Assembly: GCA_965233855.1 (NCBI GenBank)
Contig: OZ247586.1
Coordinates: forward strand, 1,302,001-1,366,000
DNA length: 64,000 nt
Source: Megaera_A sp965233855
Lineage (GTDB): Bacteria > Pseudomonadota > Alphaproteobacteria > Rickettsiales > Rickettsiaceae
Reading direction: 5' to 3'
Position 1 is the stretch's first letter; the number at the start of each line of letters is the position of its first letter. A program made the translations under genes and the position numbers. The notes below the pieces were generated by a model that did no database searches, was not told where the DNA came from, and was given only the letters and a program-made list of their open reading frames with translations. Below are positions 20,244 through 29,183 of this stretch, piece after piece.

Positions 20244-21082
20244 TTCATACATTAATCGAAATAGCACCAACCGGACTATTACAGGGACTTATTCTCTCAT
20301 TATTAGTAACAGGCGTCATGATACCATTCCGCTTACTAAACTTCCCTGATTTGACAGCAGAGGGATCTTACCCTCTTGGCGGAGCACTATGCGCATCATT
20401 AATTGTAGCTGGAATTAGTCCAGCTTTATCATTAATTATTGCTTGCATTTGTGCAGGATTCGTTGGAATTGGAACCGCCTTAATACACATAAAATATAAA
20501 ATAAATACACTCTTAGCAGGCATTATCCTAAGCACCATGGTTTATAGCGTGAATCTAAGAGTTATGGGAAAACCTAACATAGCATTATTTAATCACCCAA
20601 CATTATTCAATAATTTATCGAACGGCCTCTTGTCTCAAATAATCTATTTACTATTGATTAACATAGCAATTATTGGAATTTTATATTTATTTTTAAATAC
20701 AGAAAAAGGCTTGAGATTTAGAGTAGTAGGACTAAACCCGCAATTTGGAGAAAAACAAGGGGTGAACCTAAATAAGCAAATTATTGCTGGCTTATTCATA
20801 GGTAACGCGTTCTCTGGCCTTGCTGGAGCTCTACTTGTACAAATTCAGGGATATGCTGATATTGGTATTGGTATTGGTATAGTCATTCATGCACTTGCTG
20901 CAATGATGATTGGCGAAAAACTGGTTGGAACAAATAATATCCCTAGATTAGTATTTGCCCCAATAATTGGTTCATTAATTTACCAACAGATTCAAGGTAT
21001 TGCACTTGCCGCTGGCCTTGCGCCGACTGATCTGAAATTCATGACTGGAGCAATTGTGCTTGCAATTATTGCTCTAAGATAA
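20240..21082 (+). CDS. ABC transporter permease (TrpY type, COG4120)
   Basis: A 280-residue protein with about eight membrane segments (GLLQGLILSLLVTGVMIPF at the N-terminus; YLLLINIAIIGILYLFL in the middle). It has the conserved LNFPDLTAEGSYPLGGA motif of this permease family and the cytoplasmic coupling loop EKGLRFRVVGLNPQFGE. The ATG overlaps the ATPase stop (ATGA) and is preceded by GGAGGG, so the two are translationally coupled. The C-terminus ends at a short ALR, slightly shorter than usual. Confidence 0.88.
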   Translation: MIHTLIEIAPTGLLQGLILSLLVTGVMIPFRLLNFPDLTAEGSYPLGGALCASLIVAGISPALSLIIACICAGFVGIGTALIHIKYKINTLLAGIILSTMVYSVNLRVMGKPNIALFNHPTLFNNLSNGLLSQIIYLLLINIAIIGILYLFLNTEKGLRFRVVGLNPQFGEKQGVNLNKQIIAGLFIGNAFSGLAGALLVQIQGYADIGIGIGIVIHALAAMMIGEKLVGTNNIPRLVFAPIIGSLIYQQIQGIALAAGLAPTDLKFMTGAIVLAIIALR

Positions 21083-21100
21083 TAATTGCAAACACACAAA

Positions 21101-21313
21101 TCAGCTCTCAGCGGAAACATTGTCAGGAGCCTCACCAACAAGCTCCGGACTATTTTTAAAAGTTTTATCAATCAAAGCACCAGATCCAGGATCATCTCGT
21201 TCAAAAGCATTACGCATTTCCCTTAAGCCATAAAAGCCTGTGCCACGTATTAATTGTGGCCTTGGTAGGACCTCCTCAACAACATCACTACCTGGCCCAC
21301 CTTCATCACTCAT
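21101..21313 (-). CDS. Small hypothetical protein, tandem paralogue A
   Basis: A 70-residue acidic protein starting MSDEGGPGSDVVEE; GGGAGAA lies 7 bases before this ATG, which is why I prefer it over an upstream ATG at 21373. The core is RGTGFYGLREMRNAFERDDPGSG. The next gene upstream has RGTAFRGVEQARNAFAKDCPGSE, a clear paralogue. There is no signal peptide or membrane segment. I do not recognise the family; the paired arrangement and the shared core motif argue that both are or were real genes. Confidence 0.6.
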   Translation of the reverse strand: MSDEGGPGSDVVEEVLPRPQLIRGTGFYGLREMRNAFERDDPGSGALIDKTFKNSPELVGEAPDNVSAES

Positions 21314-21382
21314 AATAAATTCTCCCAAATTAATTATAAGCTTATAGTAGCATAGACTTACATCTCCCGACAATAAGCAAAA

Positions 21383-21621
21383 TTAATCACTAGGCAAACT
21401 AGTATCATAATCTAATGTTGGTGTTAAATCTCCAGAAAGTGAATCTTTTTCCATCAAATTATTAGGCGCACCAAAATGTTCATCAAAAAAAATTCTGACC
21501 CAGGACAATCTTTTGCAAAAGCGTTGCGCGCTTGCTCCACTCCACGAAAAGCTGTGCCACGCTTTAATGGTGATCCATTCTGACCATCTGTTGCCGTACT
21601 CGCAGCTTGCTCTTTACTCAT
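21383..21621 (-). pseudogene. Small hypothetical protein, tandem paralogue B (frameshifted)
   Basis: It starts MSKEQAASTATDGQNGSP with GGGAGAG upstream and shares the RGTxFxGxxxxRNAFxxDxPGS core with its neighbour. At a run of eight T (minus strand; 21485-21492) the frame shifts. As written it stops about 10 codons later, but adding one T gives a continued frame EFFFDEHFGAPNNLMEKDSL... ending at 21383 at a length (79 residues) similar to paralogue A. This is either a homopolymer sequencing error, a polymerase-slippage gene, or a recent pseudogene. Confidence 0.55.
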
Positions 21622-21706
21622 AATACTCTCCCGAATTAATTAATAAGTTCACACTAACATCTGGATAAACTATCGTACAATAGGTAAAATAAACCTAATC
21701 AATTAA

Positions 21707-22933
21707 CTAGTGAACTAATCTTTTTGATTCTCTTTTTATTAATTCAACACCAGGCTGATCAAAGGGGTTCACCTTCATCATATTACATAACGTAATAATC
21801 TCTAGCATTGAATACGCTACTAATACACCAACTGATCTCGCTGATAAATCTTTCAACGAAATGGATCTAACCGGCAACTGGCGCTCTATCAATGCATGTT
21901 TAGTTGCTTCAAAATTCACCGTGTTAATTTCACTCAATTTTTTCCTTACAGCAGAATCTAATGCTATAATATCACTAGTCGCATAATCACTAGATAAATT
22001 CTCTATATAAAATAGACTATATATTTTATCTTTCTTTCCATCTAGATAAAGCTGCATCATACTATGTTGATCATTTGGACCAAGACCTCTAATTGGCGTA
22101 ATGCCACCACCATCTTTCCCAAGAGATTCTGCGATAATTTGAGAATACCACTCAAGATAAGTAGCAAAACTCTGTAAATACCCAATATTTACCATTATAT
22201 TCATCCCAGAAGCATGGATTGCCGCAGCAGAACGGGCTGGAAAACTATCCACACCTTCGCTTATATAATTTTCAATAACCTCAGAAGCTCCATCAAAAAA
22301 AGCATCAATATCTAGTCCCGCAACTTGAGCTACAAAACTTGTCACATTTGAAATGCCAGAATATCTACCACTAATTTGCTCTTGATGCTCAATAATTGTC
22401 GCATCAATTTTCTTTGCAATTTTATTTAATGCTCCAGATTTTAAACTAGTTATAAAATAAAAATTCTTACCAAAATCACTAATAGATATTTTTTCATACT
22501 CAGCAATCATAACGCCCACCAAAGAATTAGTCTCAAGGGTGTTACCAGAATTACTGATTGCTAGAATTGCACAATCTTTTAGAGAAACTTGATTTAATAA
22601 TTTTTCTAAATAGATCGGGTCAGTATTATGCAAATAATGAATGTTGATGTCAGATTTCTTATCTTGGCACAATGTAAGCAAGGACACAGGATTAAGAACC
22701 GCACCGCCCATTCCAATAATGATTAAATCAGAGAAATTAGATTGAAGTTTTTGAGCCTGTTTTTTGCAAGATGCAGCCATGTCTCTAGCCAAATCTATGG
22801 AAAAAATCTTATAGTAAGGAGAATTATTATTTATTGAATCAACAACTAGTTTTGTAGCATCACCTGCAATTCGATTAGATTTCTGAAACTCAGACGAACT
22901 AAAATCAAAATTACTATATTCTACTCTAAGCAT
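21707..22933 (-). CDS. pgi: Glucose-6-phosphate isomerase
   Basis: A 408-residue SIS-fold isomerase. It has the sugar-phosphate binding loops IIGMGGAVLNP and ISNSGNTLET, SGRYSGISNVTSF (compare GGRYS in standard Pgi), GGGITPIRGLGPNDQHSM, and the C-terminal helix with NPFDQPGVELIK containing the conserved lysine. It is shorter than classical 450-550-residue Pgi and resembles the compact form found in some alphaproteobacteria. Role: interconverts glucose-6-P and fructose-6-P. Its presence is notable because Rickettsia proper lacks glycolysis. Confidence 0.88.
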   Translation of the reverse strand: MLRVEYSNFDFSSSEFQKSNRIAGDATKLVVDSINNNSPYYKIFSIDLARDMAASCKKQAQKLQSNFSDLIIIGMGGAVLNPVSLLTLCQDKKSDINIHYLHNTDPIYLEKLLNQVSLKDCAILAISNSGNTLETNSLVGVMIAEYEKISISDFGKNFYFITSLKSGALNKIAKKIDATIIEHQEQISGRYSGISNVTSFVAQVAGLDIDAFFDGASEVIENYISEGVDSFPARSAAAIHASGMNIMVNIGYLQSFATYLEWYSQIIAESLGKDGGGITPIRGLGPNDQHSMMQLYLDGKKDKIYSLFYIENLSSDYATSDIIALDSAVRKKLSEINTVNFEATKHALIERQLPVRSISLKDLSARSVGVLVAYSMLEIITLCNMMKVNPFDQPGVELIKRESKRLVH

Positions 22934-23014
22934 AATAAGCTCTCCGCCCGTATAATTACATTAATTCGAATAAATTATACTGATAATAGAAATTATGCCT
23001 AGAACTTTATTTTA

Positions 23015-23182
23015 TTATATTTTTTTAGCTTCAGACTCAAGAAGCAAAGGAATACCATTCACAACAGGATACTCAAGACCAGCTTTTTTACTGATTAGAA
23101 CTTTTCTGACAGGATCATATTCAAGATTGTCACCAGAAACAGGGCAGGTGATTAGTTTAAGAAGTTCAGCTGATAAATTCAT
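23015..23182 (-). CDS. Trm112-like protein (UPF0434/YcaR family)
   Basis: A 55-residue protein too short for most gene callers: MNLSAELLKLITCPVSGDNL... with PVVNGIPLLLESEAKK at the end. This is the Trm112/YcaR pattern (LL..I.CP...G.L.Y......L.......YP...GIP.LL). Only one of the zinc-type cysteines (TCPVSG) is visible. In other organisms Trm112 proteins activate methyltransferases; the bacterial short form has no proven role. Confidence 0.75.
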   Translation of the reverse strand: MNLSAELLKLITCPVSGDNLEYDPVRKVLISKKAGLEYPVVNGIPLLLESEAKKI

Positions 23183-23203
23183 AGAAGGGTATAAAAACTA
23201 AAA

Positions 23204-23413
23204 TTAACCTAAATATTTCGCGCTACCCCAAGGTAGAGGCTTGCCATTTTGATTAACAACTACTTCACCAGAATCTTCATATTCTGCCGCAAAAAATGAT
23301 TGCGAAGCAGTGATTAGTTTGACTGGCTTAATTTTTTTACCATTATGGAAATATTCTTTGGCTTGACCTCTTCCTTCTGGATTATTCTTTGAGGCGATTT
23401 TTGCTTTACCCAT
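23204..23413 (-). CDS. Conserved small hypothetical protein
   Basis: A 69-residue basic protein, MGKAKIASKNNPEGRGQAKE..., with a C-terminal AAEYEDSGEVVVNQNGKPLP segment. It looks like a compact beta-rich domain and resembles short unnamed proteins found in alphaproteobacteria, but I cannot assign a function. It lies 21 bases upstream of the Trm112-like gene on the same strand and downstream of ffh, so it may belong to that transcript. Confidence 0.6.
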   Translation of the reverse strand: MGKAKIASKNNPEGRGQAKEYFHNGKKIKPVKLITASQSFFAAEYEDSGEVVVNQNGKPLPWGSAKYLG

Positions 23414-23472
23414 AATTTTACATCATTTTAGATTTAATATTTGCCGCAGCATAAGTTTTTTTTTGCATATAG

Positions 23473-24822
23473 TCAAGAAAAAAGTTTCCCGATTCCACTA
23501 CGCATTAAAGATTTTGGATCCATTTTCGATGCCTTTTTCATCATAGTACTAATTTGCTTAAATTGCTTTAAAAGAGTATTAACTTGCGGCACAGTAGCAC
23601 CTGATCCACTTGCAACTCTTTTCTTTCTTGATGCATTTAGAATATCAGGATTACGCCTTTCCTTTTTAGTCATAGAAAGTACTATCGCCTCTTGGACATT
23701 CAACATTTTATCACCATCCGAACCCTTTTCAAGCTTATCAGCGAATTTTGAAACACCAGGTATCATACTCATCATACTTCCAAAGCCACCCATTTTTCTT
23801 ATAGTTTTAATTTGCGCAATATAATCATTTAAATCAAACTTACCTTTCTTAAGTCTAGCCGCAGATTTTTCTGCTTCAGCTTTATCAATAACACTTGCAG
23901 CCTTCTCAACAAAAGATACAACATCACCCATATCAAGAATACGAGAAGTAATACGCTTAGCATCGAACTCCTCAAAATCTAACGGCTTTTCACCAGTACT
24001 AAGAAACTTGATAGGCTTACCTGTTACATGCCTAACACTAAGTGCAGCCCCACCACGTGAATCACCATCTATTCTTGATAATATAACACCAGAAATATTC
24101 AGCTTTTCTTCAAATGTGCTCGCAACAGTAACCGCATCTTGACCAATCATTGAATCTATCACGAGAAGAGTTTCTGTCGGATTAATCATCTTTTTAACCG
24201 AAGCGACTTCTTCAATCATTTCTTCATCAATATGCAATCTACCTGCACTATCGTAAATCACTACGTCACAACCTAATAATTTAGACTCAGATATTGCGCG
24301 TTTAGTGATTTCTAAGGGATTTTGCTCTTTTATAATTGGTAGCGATTCTACACCAATATCTTTTGCCAAAATCTTCAACTGGCCCTGCGCCGCTGGTCTG
24401 TAAGTATCTAGAGATACAAGAAGCACTTTTTTATTCTGGTCTTTAAGCTTCAAAGCAAGTTTAGCACTTGCCGTTGTTTTACCACTACCCTGCAAACCAA
24501 CAATTAAAAGATTAGCAGGAGGAGTGCTACTTAAGTTTAATTTCGACTCATCAACATTAGGAGCCAAGAAACTAACCATCTCATCATTGATGATTTTTAT
24601 CACCATCTGCGCAGGTGAAACAGATTTGATTACCTCCTGTCCTTTCGCCTTTTCTCGAACATTTTCTATAAACGCACGAACAACTGGTAAAGCAACATCT
24701 GCTTCTAATAATGCAACCCTAATATCACGCATTGCAGAATCAATTTGATCTTCTGTTAAAGCCCCAGTACCTTTAATTTTATCGAAAATTTTTGTTAAAC
24801 TTTGTGTTAATGTTTGAAACAT
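23473..24822 (-). CDS. ffh: Signal recognition particle protein Ffh
   Basis: A 449-residue SRP GTPase. The N domain (residues 1-90) is followed by the G domain with GLQGSGKTTASAKLA, the DTYRPAAQGQL motif, YDSAGRLHID and SRIDGDSRGGAAL. The methionine-rich M domain (residues ~295-449) contains MGGFGSMMSMIPG and the RNA-binding RRNPDILNASRKKRVASGSG motif. Role: co-translational targeting of membrane proteins with FtsY and 4.5S RNA; I did not find the RNA gene in this window. Length and layout are normal. Confidence 0.96.
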   Translation of the reverse strand: MFQTLTQSLTKIFDKIKGTGALTEDQIDSAMRDIRVALLEADVALPVVRAFIENVREKAKGQEVIKSVSPAQMVIKIINDEMVSFLAPNVDESKLNLSSTPPANLLIVGLQGSGKTTASAKLALKLKDQNKKVLLVSLDTYRPAAQGQLKILAKDIGVESLPIIKEQNPLEITKRAISESKLLGCDVVIYDSAGRLHIDEEMIEEVASVKKMINPTETLLVIDSMIGQDAVTVASTFEEKLNISGVILSRIDGDSRGGAALSVRHVTGKPIKFLSTGEKPLDFEEFDAKRITSRILDMGDVVSFVEKAASVIDKAEAEKSAARLKKGKFDLNDYIAQIKTIRKMGGFGSMMSMIPGVSKFADKLEKGSDGDKMLNVQEAIVLSMTKKERRNPDILNASRKKRVASGSGATVPQVNTLLKQFKQISTMMKKASKMDPKSLMRSGIGKLFS

Positions 24823-24906
24823 ATGATTTTAAGACGTATATTTGAATTTAATGAATGCAGAATATGCTATTATTGCTATAAATTCAAGTGATACCAAATA
24901 TAAACT

Positions 24907-25326
24907 ATGATTTCTATTGATCCAAAAACCCAAGGCATTACTGGAACTACTAAACTAAAAAAATCTTCTAGTAAAAAAGGTAATGTAAAATTTGCCCCAA
25001 CTAATAAAACACAAGAAAGCGCCTCAGGAGAGTCTGCCAGTGGAGTCGCTGACATAGGTGGAATGTTATTTTTACAAGAAGTTGACCAGCGCGCAGAGGA
25101 TCAACAAAATCTTGAAGAATTTAGTAAACGCGCATTTGATACACTAAAACATCTTCAAATAGATTTATTACACGGAAATATCAAATCTAGGCATCTACAC
25201 AACCTAAAAGACGCACTGCAAGGAAGCAAATTCATCATTGAAACTCCTGAACTAGCAGAACTTTCTGAAGAAATACAACTACGACTTGAAGTAGAGATAG
25301 CCAAAATAGAAGTTAATCAACAGTAA
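24907..25326 (+). CDS. fliX: FliX-like class II flagellar assembly regulator
   Basis: A 139-residue protein with a disordered, Ser/Lys-rich N-terminal half. Then comes the FliX hallmark LFLQEVDQRAEDQQN, and a helical C-terminus containing FDTLKHLQIDLLHGNI and ending EIQLRLEVEIAKIEVNQQ, matching FliX in length and order. In Caulobacter, FliX couples flagellar assembly to the activator FlbD. No other flagellar gene is in this window. The gene is followed 100 bases later by an IS982. Assignment rests on motif pattern only. Confidence 0.7.
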   Translation: MISIDPKTQGITGTTKLKKSSSKKGNVKFAPTNKTQESASGESASGVADIGGMLFLQEVDQRAEDQQNLEEFSKRAFDTLKHLQIDLLHGNIKSRHLHNLKDALQGSKFIIETPELAELSEEIQLRLEVEIAKIEVNQQ

Positions 25327-25428
25327 TCTACAATCGATATAAAAGTCACAAAATATTTACCCAAGAGTTAATTAATTAACTATTAAGTTTCTAAATAACG
25401 TATTACTGCTAATATTTTATCTATATTT

Positions 25429-26396
25429 AACCCCAACTATGCATAAGAATCTAATTTTACCATTTGATCTAGAGATGGTTTATCAGTTCTAATTTGGTAA
25501 TTTATGAGTCCAGCAAATAAGTGAGAAAAAGCGTTGATAGGTGATCTGTGCCTACTATGAATCAAAGTATTCAATGACTTCATAGAGGAGAATATAGTCT
25601 CAATAAAACTACGACGCATCAACATCATTTTATCTGTAGTATCCATTAAAATATTTTTCATATTCTTTTTGATTTTAGTAATCAAAGTCACTTTTTGTTC
25701 AAATAATTCAGCGGATAGTTTTTTGGATATATACCCTTTATCACCAATAAGTTTACCAGTAATACCTTTCACCATTTCCATAACTGGAGAACGATCATTA
25801 ACGTTGCCACCAGTAATAGTCATACTTACAATTTCTCCGAATGTATTGAGAATAAAGTGCAACTTAAAGCCAAAAAACCAACCAGTAGAAGTCTTGCCTT
25901 TTTTAGCTAATCCTTTAAAAACTTTATGTCTTTTTTCTCGAAGATTATGACAAACAGCCATAGGCGTTGCATCTATAAACATATATTCTGTTACCTTACC
26001 TTCAAGGCTTTTAAGCATGCAAACCACAGCAGGGAAAGCAAGTTTTATTAGTGCTGTAAAGCGATCGTAATGTACTAAGTAGCTGAATAAGTTTCTGTGA
26101 TTCCTCATAAGTTCTAGGTAAAAATATTTAAAGCATGACATTCCAGATTGATGGAAAGCTATCAGGATAGTTATTATTTCTGACAAGCTCATTTTACATG
26201 GTTTATTACGCTTTCTAATACCACTGGTAATGAGTGTCTTTTTGTACCAATTTTCAAATCCTTTACAAAAATCATCGACAAAGCAGAACAAACTATCGTA
26301 ATCTATATTCATTGGGGTACCTTTTTTAGATTGCAAAAATACAGAATACCCCAATATCACTAGCTATGCAGTCCTTTTCTTATACATAGTTCGGGT
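25429..26396 (-). mobile_element. IS982-family insertion sequence, copy 2
   Basis: 968 bp, reverse orientation, flanked by TATATTT on both sides (25422-25428 and 26397-26403), a clean 7-bp target duplication. It lies between fliX and a small unknown gene and breaks no recognisable frame. Confidence 0.95.
25437..26312 (-). CDS. IS982-family transposase, copy 2
   Basis: Same 291-residue intact DDE transposase as copy 1 (MNIDYDSLFCFVDDFCKGFE...), including the fold-back hairpin over the start codon. No amino-acid difference from copy 1. Confidence 0.95.
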   Translation of the reverse strand: MNIDYDSLFCFVDDFCKGFENWYKKTLITSGIRKRNKPCKMSLSEIITILIAFHQSGMSCFKYFYLELMRNHRNLFSYLVHYDRFTALIKLAFPAVVCMLKSLEGKVTEYMFIDATPMAVCHNLREKRHKVFKGLAKKGKTSTGWFFGFKLHFILNTFGEIVSMTITGGNVNDRSPVMEMVKGITGKLIGDKGYISKKLSAELFEQKVTLITKIKKNMKNILMDTTDKMMLMRRSFIETIFSSMKSLNTLIHSRHRSPINAFSHLFAGLINYQIRTDKPSLDQMVKLDSYA

Positions 26397-26424
26397 TATA
26401 TTTAATTACATGGGGAATAAAATA

Positions 26425-26694
26425 ATGGCAAAAACACAAGAAGATTCGGGCTGGGAAAAAGTAAAAGATTTTTTTGGTTTTAAAAGTCGTGCAAAAACAA
26501 CAACTTCTTCTACCACAATATCACTTTCTAGAGAAGAAGCAGACGCGATGAAACAAAAAGTCTTCGACCTCACCAAACACGCATCCAAGAGAGTAATAAC
26601 ACAATCTTTAAATGAAACGCTGAAATTTGCAGAAGAATGCAACCATGAATTCGATACGCCAAATGAAATAGAATTAGTTGGCTCCGATTCTTAA
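26425..26694 (+). CDS. Small hypothetical protein
   Basis: An 89-residue charged, mainly helical protein starting MAKTQEDSGWEKVKDFFGFK. GGGGA lies 9 bases before the ATG at 26425, so I prefer it over the ATG at 26410. A Ser/Thr-rich stretch (KTTTSSTTISLS) separates the N-terminal helix from a second helical region. It was not recognised. The IS982 at 25429-26396 ends 28 bases upstream and may have displaced its promoter. It converges on the antiporter gene with a 4-base overlap. Confidence 0.5.
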   Translation: MAKTQEDSGWEKVKDFFGFKSRAKTTTSSTTISLSREEADAMKQKVFDLTKHASKRVITQSLNETLKFAEECNHEFDTPNEIELVGSDS

Positions 26695-27971
26695 ATTTCT
26701 TTCTTTCTTAAAACTATATAAGTTATTGTTACCGCACCTAAAACATAACAATAATACACTTTACCTATCACAGCTAGAGGTGATAGGTGAGCTACAGCAC
26801 ACACAAGCAAAATTTGCGCGCCATACGGTATAATTCCTTGAAATACGCACGAAAAGATATCAAGCCAAGCAGCGCTTTCATGAGGTTTTATTTTATATTT
26901 TTCTGCTATTTCTCTAGCTATCTCACCAGAGAAAATAATAGCCACCACATTATTTGCAAGTAATATATCAAACAATGAAACCAGTAAGGATATCAGAAGC
27001 TCTGCTGCTCTTTTACCAGCGTTCTTTGGTAATAATTTCGATATTTCTTGAGCAAATTCCTTTGAATTTTGATTTGATAATCCAGATAATGCACCAATCA
27101 ATATAGATAAAAGCATAATCTCATGCATATCATAAAAACCTTTCGATATATCCTGCGCAAATTGCATAACACTATAATTATTTACAAGCACTCCAATAAA
27201 GCCAGAAAATATAAGAGACACAACAAGAATTATAAAAACATTAATACCAATAGCTGCCAAAATAATCAGAAAAATATATGGGGTAATAAGTAACAAACTA
27301 TATTCACGATCTGCAATATCAATTGCAGGACTATCAGCAAATAACAAAAAGCAAACCGTTATCGCAGAAGCCATCAAAGCAACTTTCATATTTAGTTTTA
27401 GCTTCTCTTTTAAATTGGCCTCTTGCGAAGAAACTGATGCAATAGTAGTATCAGATATCACCGACATATTATCGCCAAACATTGCACCACCCACTAAAGT
27501 TGCCGCCCCTAACTCTAATCCAAACGCCCCTTGAGCACTCAGTTCAACTACAAGGCTAGCAAGAGCTGCTATTGTCCCCATTGACGTACCAATGGCTGTA
27601 GAAATAAGCGCACTAATAATAAATACACCAATTAACAAAAAACTTTCCGGTGTTGCAGTCAAAGCAAAATTAACTGTGGATTCAACGCTACCAATAGATT
27701 TGGTCACACTACTAAGCGCTCCAGCAAGCAAAAAAACTACACACATAGTGATGATATCAGGGTGCCTAGCTCCATCTAAAAAACTAGACATGGTTTCCTT
27801 CGTATCATTTTTATGCATTATCCAAGCAACAATCAATGATGGTAAAATTGCCGCAGTTGGAGGAATTTGATAAAATGCATTCTCAACACCTTGCATCGCA
27901 AAATACACCCCAGATCCAAAAAAGATCGAGACAAACAGCAATATAGGAATGAAATTTATAAAAATAGACAT
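26691..27971 (-). CDS. Na+/H+ antiporter NhaC family protein
   Basis: A 426-residue inner-membrane protein with about 11-12 hydrophobic segments, GTSMGTIAALASLVVELSAQ and GAATLVGGAMFGDNMSVISD being the NhaC/MleN-family signature. The C-terminal half has SLFDILLANNVVAIIFSGEI and HESAAWLDIFSCVFQGIIPY. Family role: exchange of Na+ or an organic anion for H+; the substrate cannot be fixed from sequence. The start gives MSIFINFIPILLF. It is monocistronic between convergent and divergent neighbours. Confidence 0.85.
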   Translation of the reverse strand: MSIFINFIPILLFVSIFFGSGVYFAMQGVENAFYQIPPTAAILPSLIVAWIMHKNDTKETMSSFLDGARHPDIITMCVVFLLAGALSSVTKSIGSVESTVNFALTATPESFLLIGVFIISALISTAIGTSMGTIAALASLVVELSAQGAFGLELGAATLVGGAMFGDNMSVISDTTIASVSSQEANLKEKLKLNMKVALMASAITVCFLLFADSPAIDIADREYSLLLITPYIFLIILAAIGINVFIILVVSLIFSGFIGVLVNNYSVMQFAQDISKGFYDMHEIMLLSILIGALSGLSNQNSKEFAQEISKLLPKNAGKRAAELLISLLVSLFDILLANNVVAIIFSGEIAREIAEKYKIKPHESAAWLDIFSCVFQGIIPYGAQILLVCAVAHLSPLAVIGKVYYCYVLGAVTITYIVLRKKEI

Positions 27972-28061
27972 ATTAGATAATTAAAACTACGAAAGTTAGT
28001 AGCATAACATGCAAACTCAAAAAATGAAAGATACGAAAAAAGGCGCCACTAAATAACTAGA

Positions 28062-28184
28062 AACGATATCGTTCCTGCACTGGGCAGGAATCTATATGGG
28101 AAACAAGGGTGGCCGCCTGAGTTTTATCTGCTAACTTAAGAACAATCTGTAAATATTCCTGGATCCCGGACCTTCATCCGGGAT
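28062..28184. repeat. Palindromic intergenic repeat element
   Basis: Three inverted repeats lie in 120 non-coding bases: the perfect 12-base palindrome AACGATATCGTT (28062-28073), a TTCCTGC/GCAGGAA hairpin (28072-28090) and ATCCCGGA/TCCGGGAT with a 6-base loop (28163-28184). The GC-rich stems stand out from AT-rich surroundings and recall the dispersed palindromic elements of Rickettsiales (an 'ATCCCGGA...TCCGGGAT' core). Only one copy is in this window, so its repeated nature is inferred. Confidence 0.5.
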
Positions 28185-28214
28185 AACAGTTTAAATTCTT
28201 ACTAAAAAAACGCC

Positions 28215-29030
28215 CTATTTCAGATCAATTTTTACATTGGCGCTATCTGCAAGCTTAGTGAAATATTTTTCCACTGCTTCACGAGATAACTTTCCTCTAA
28301 TACCGGCAGCCGCTTGCTCTTTTGTTGGAACTTTTACGGCGCGTGAATTTAGCACTTTGATAATATGCCAACCAAATTGTGTTTTTACTGGATCAGATAT
28401 TTCATCTTTTTTCATTGAAAAAGCTTTACTCTCAAATTCAGGAACTAACTGACCTTTAATCACATAACCAATTTCACCGTTATTAGCTTTTGACCCTTCA
28501 TCTTTAGAGAATTCTTTTACTAAAGCTTCAAATTTAGATCCTTTATTTAGTTTTTTCTTAATTTCTTTAGCTTTTTCCTCAGTGTCAACTAGGATATGAC
28601 TAGCCTTTACTTCTCTTTGACCTTTTAAACTTTTAGCAAGTTTATCATACTCAGCATCAACCATTTTATCAGTTACCGCAGTCTTTAAATGACGCTCGAT
28701 CAACTCTTGTTGAAGCATTTGAGACTCAGCAACTTTAAGCTTTTCTTGGAACTCTTTAGATTTTCTTATACCAAGTTTATCAGCCTCTTTTTCAAAAAGT
28801 TTCTGATTTATATACCCTCTAACTAGCAATTCTTGAACTTTTTTATCAAGCTCAGAAAAGTTTTTTCCTTTATTTTCTGCTTGCATTGCAAGCACAGGTT
28901 TAAATTGTTGCATCACCTGTTGCTCTGTAACTTTTCCGCCATCATATGTACCAACAACCTTATCTTTCACTGCTAGTGCGGGTGTTGATAACAAGGTGGC
29001 TGATAAGAACAATACTGCTAATTTTTTCAT
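28215..29030 (-). CDS. Parvulin-type peptidyl-prolyl isomerase
   Basis: A 271-residue periplasmic protein. The signal peptide MKKLAVLFLSATLLSTPALA is followed by a SurA/PrsA-like helical chaperone region, then a rotamase domain (residues ~140-235) with ASHILVDTEEKAKEIKKKL, FSKDEGSKANNGEIGYV and FGWHIIKVL. Role: folding of outer-membrane and secreted proteins. It is divergent from secA, with a 150-base shared promoter region, the same neighbour order seen in Rickettsia. Length is normal for the family. Confidence 0.9.
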   Translation of the reverse strand: MKKLAVLFLSATLLSTPALAVKDKVVGTYDGGKVTEQQVMQQFKPVLAMQAENKGKNFSELDKKVQELLVRGYINQKLFEKEADKLGIRKSKEFQEKLKVAESQMLQQELIERHLKTAVTDKMVDAEYDKLAKSLKGQREVKASHILVDTEEKAKEIKKKLNKGSKFEALVKEFSKDEGSKANNGEIGYVIKGQLVPEFESKAFSMKKDEISDPVKTQFGWHIIKVLNSRAVKVPTKEQAAAGIRGKLSREAVEKYFTKLADSANVKIDLK

Positions 29031-29183
29031 AATTTTACTATTTATATTTAATTTACTACTTCTAAAGTTTTTAAAAGCTCAACGAAACAAAGTCAATTCC
29101 TATTTACAATTTGTTTGAAAAATTAGTAAAATGCAATATCTTATATAAACATAAAATAATATTATCAGGGAATATCTAGTTCA

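Noticed and set aside
22995..23201. 68-codon plus-strand frame
   Set aside because: It is the antisense of the Trm112-like gene on the minus strand (23015-23182), which has a recognisable family pattern.
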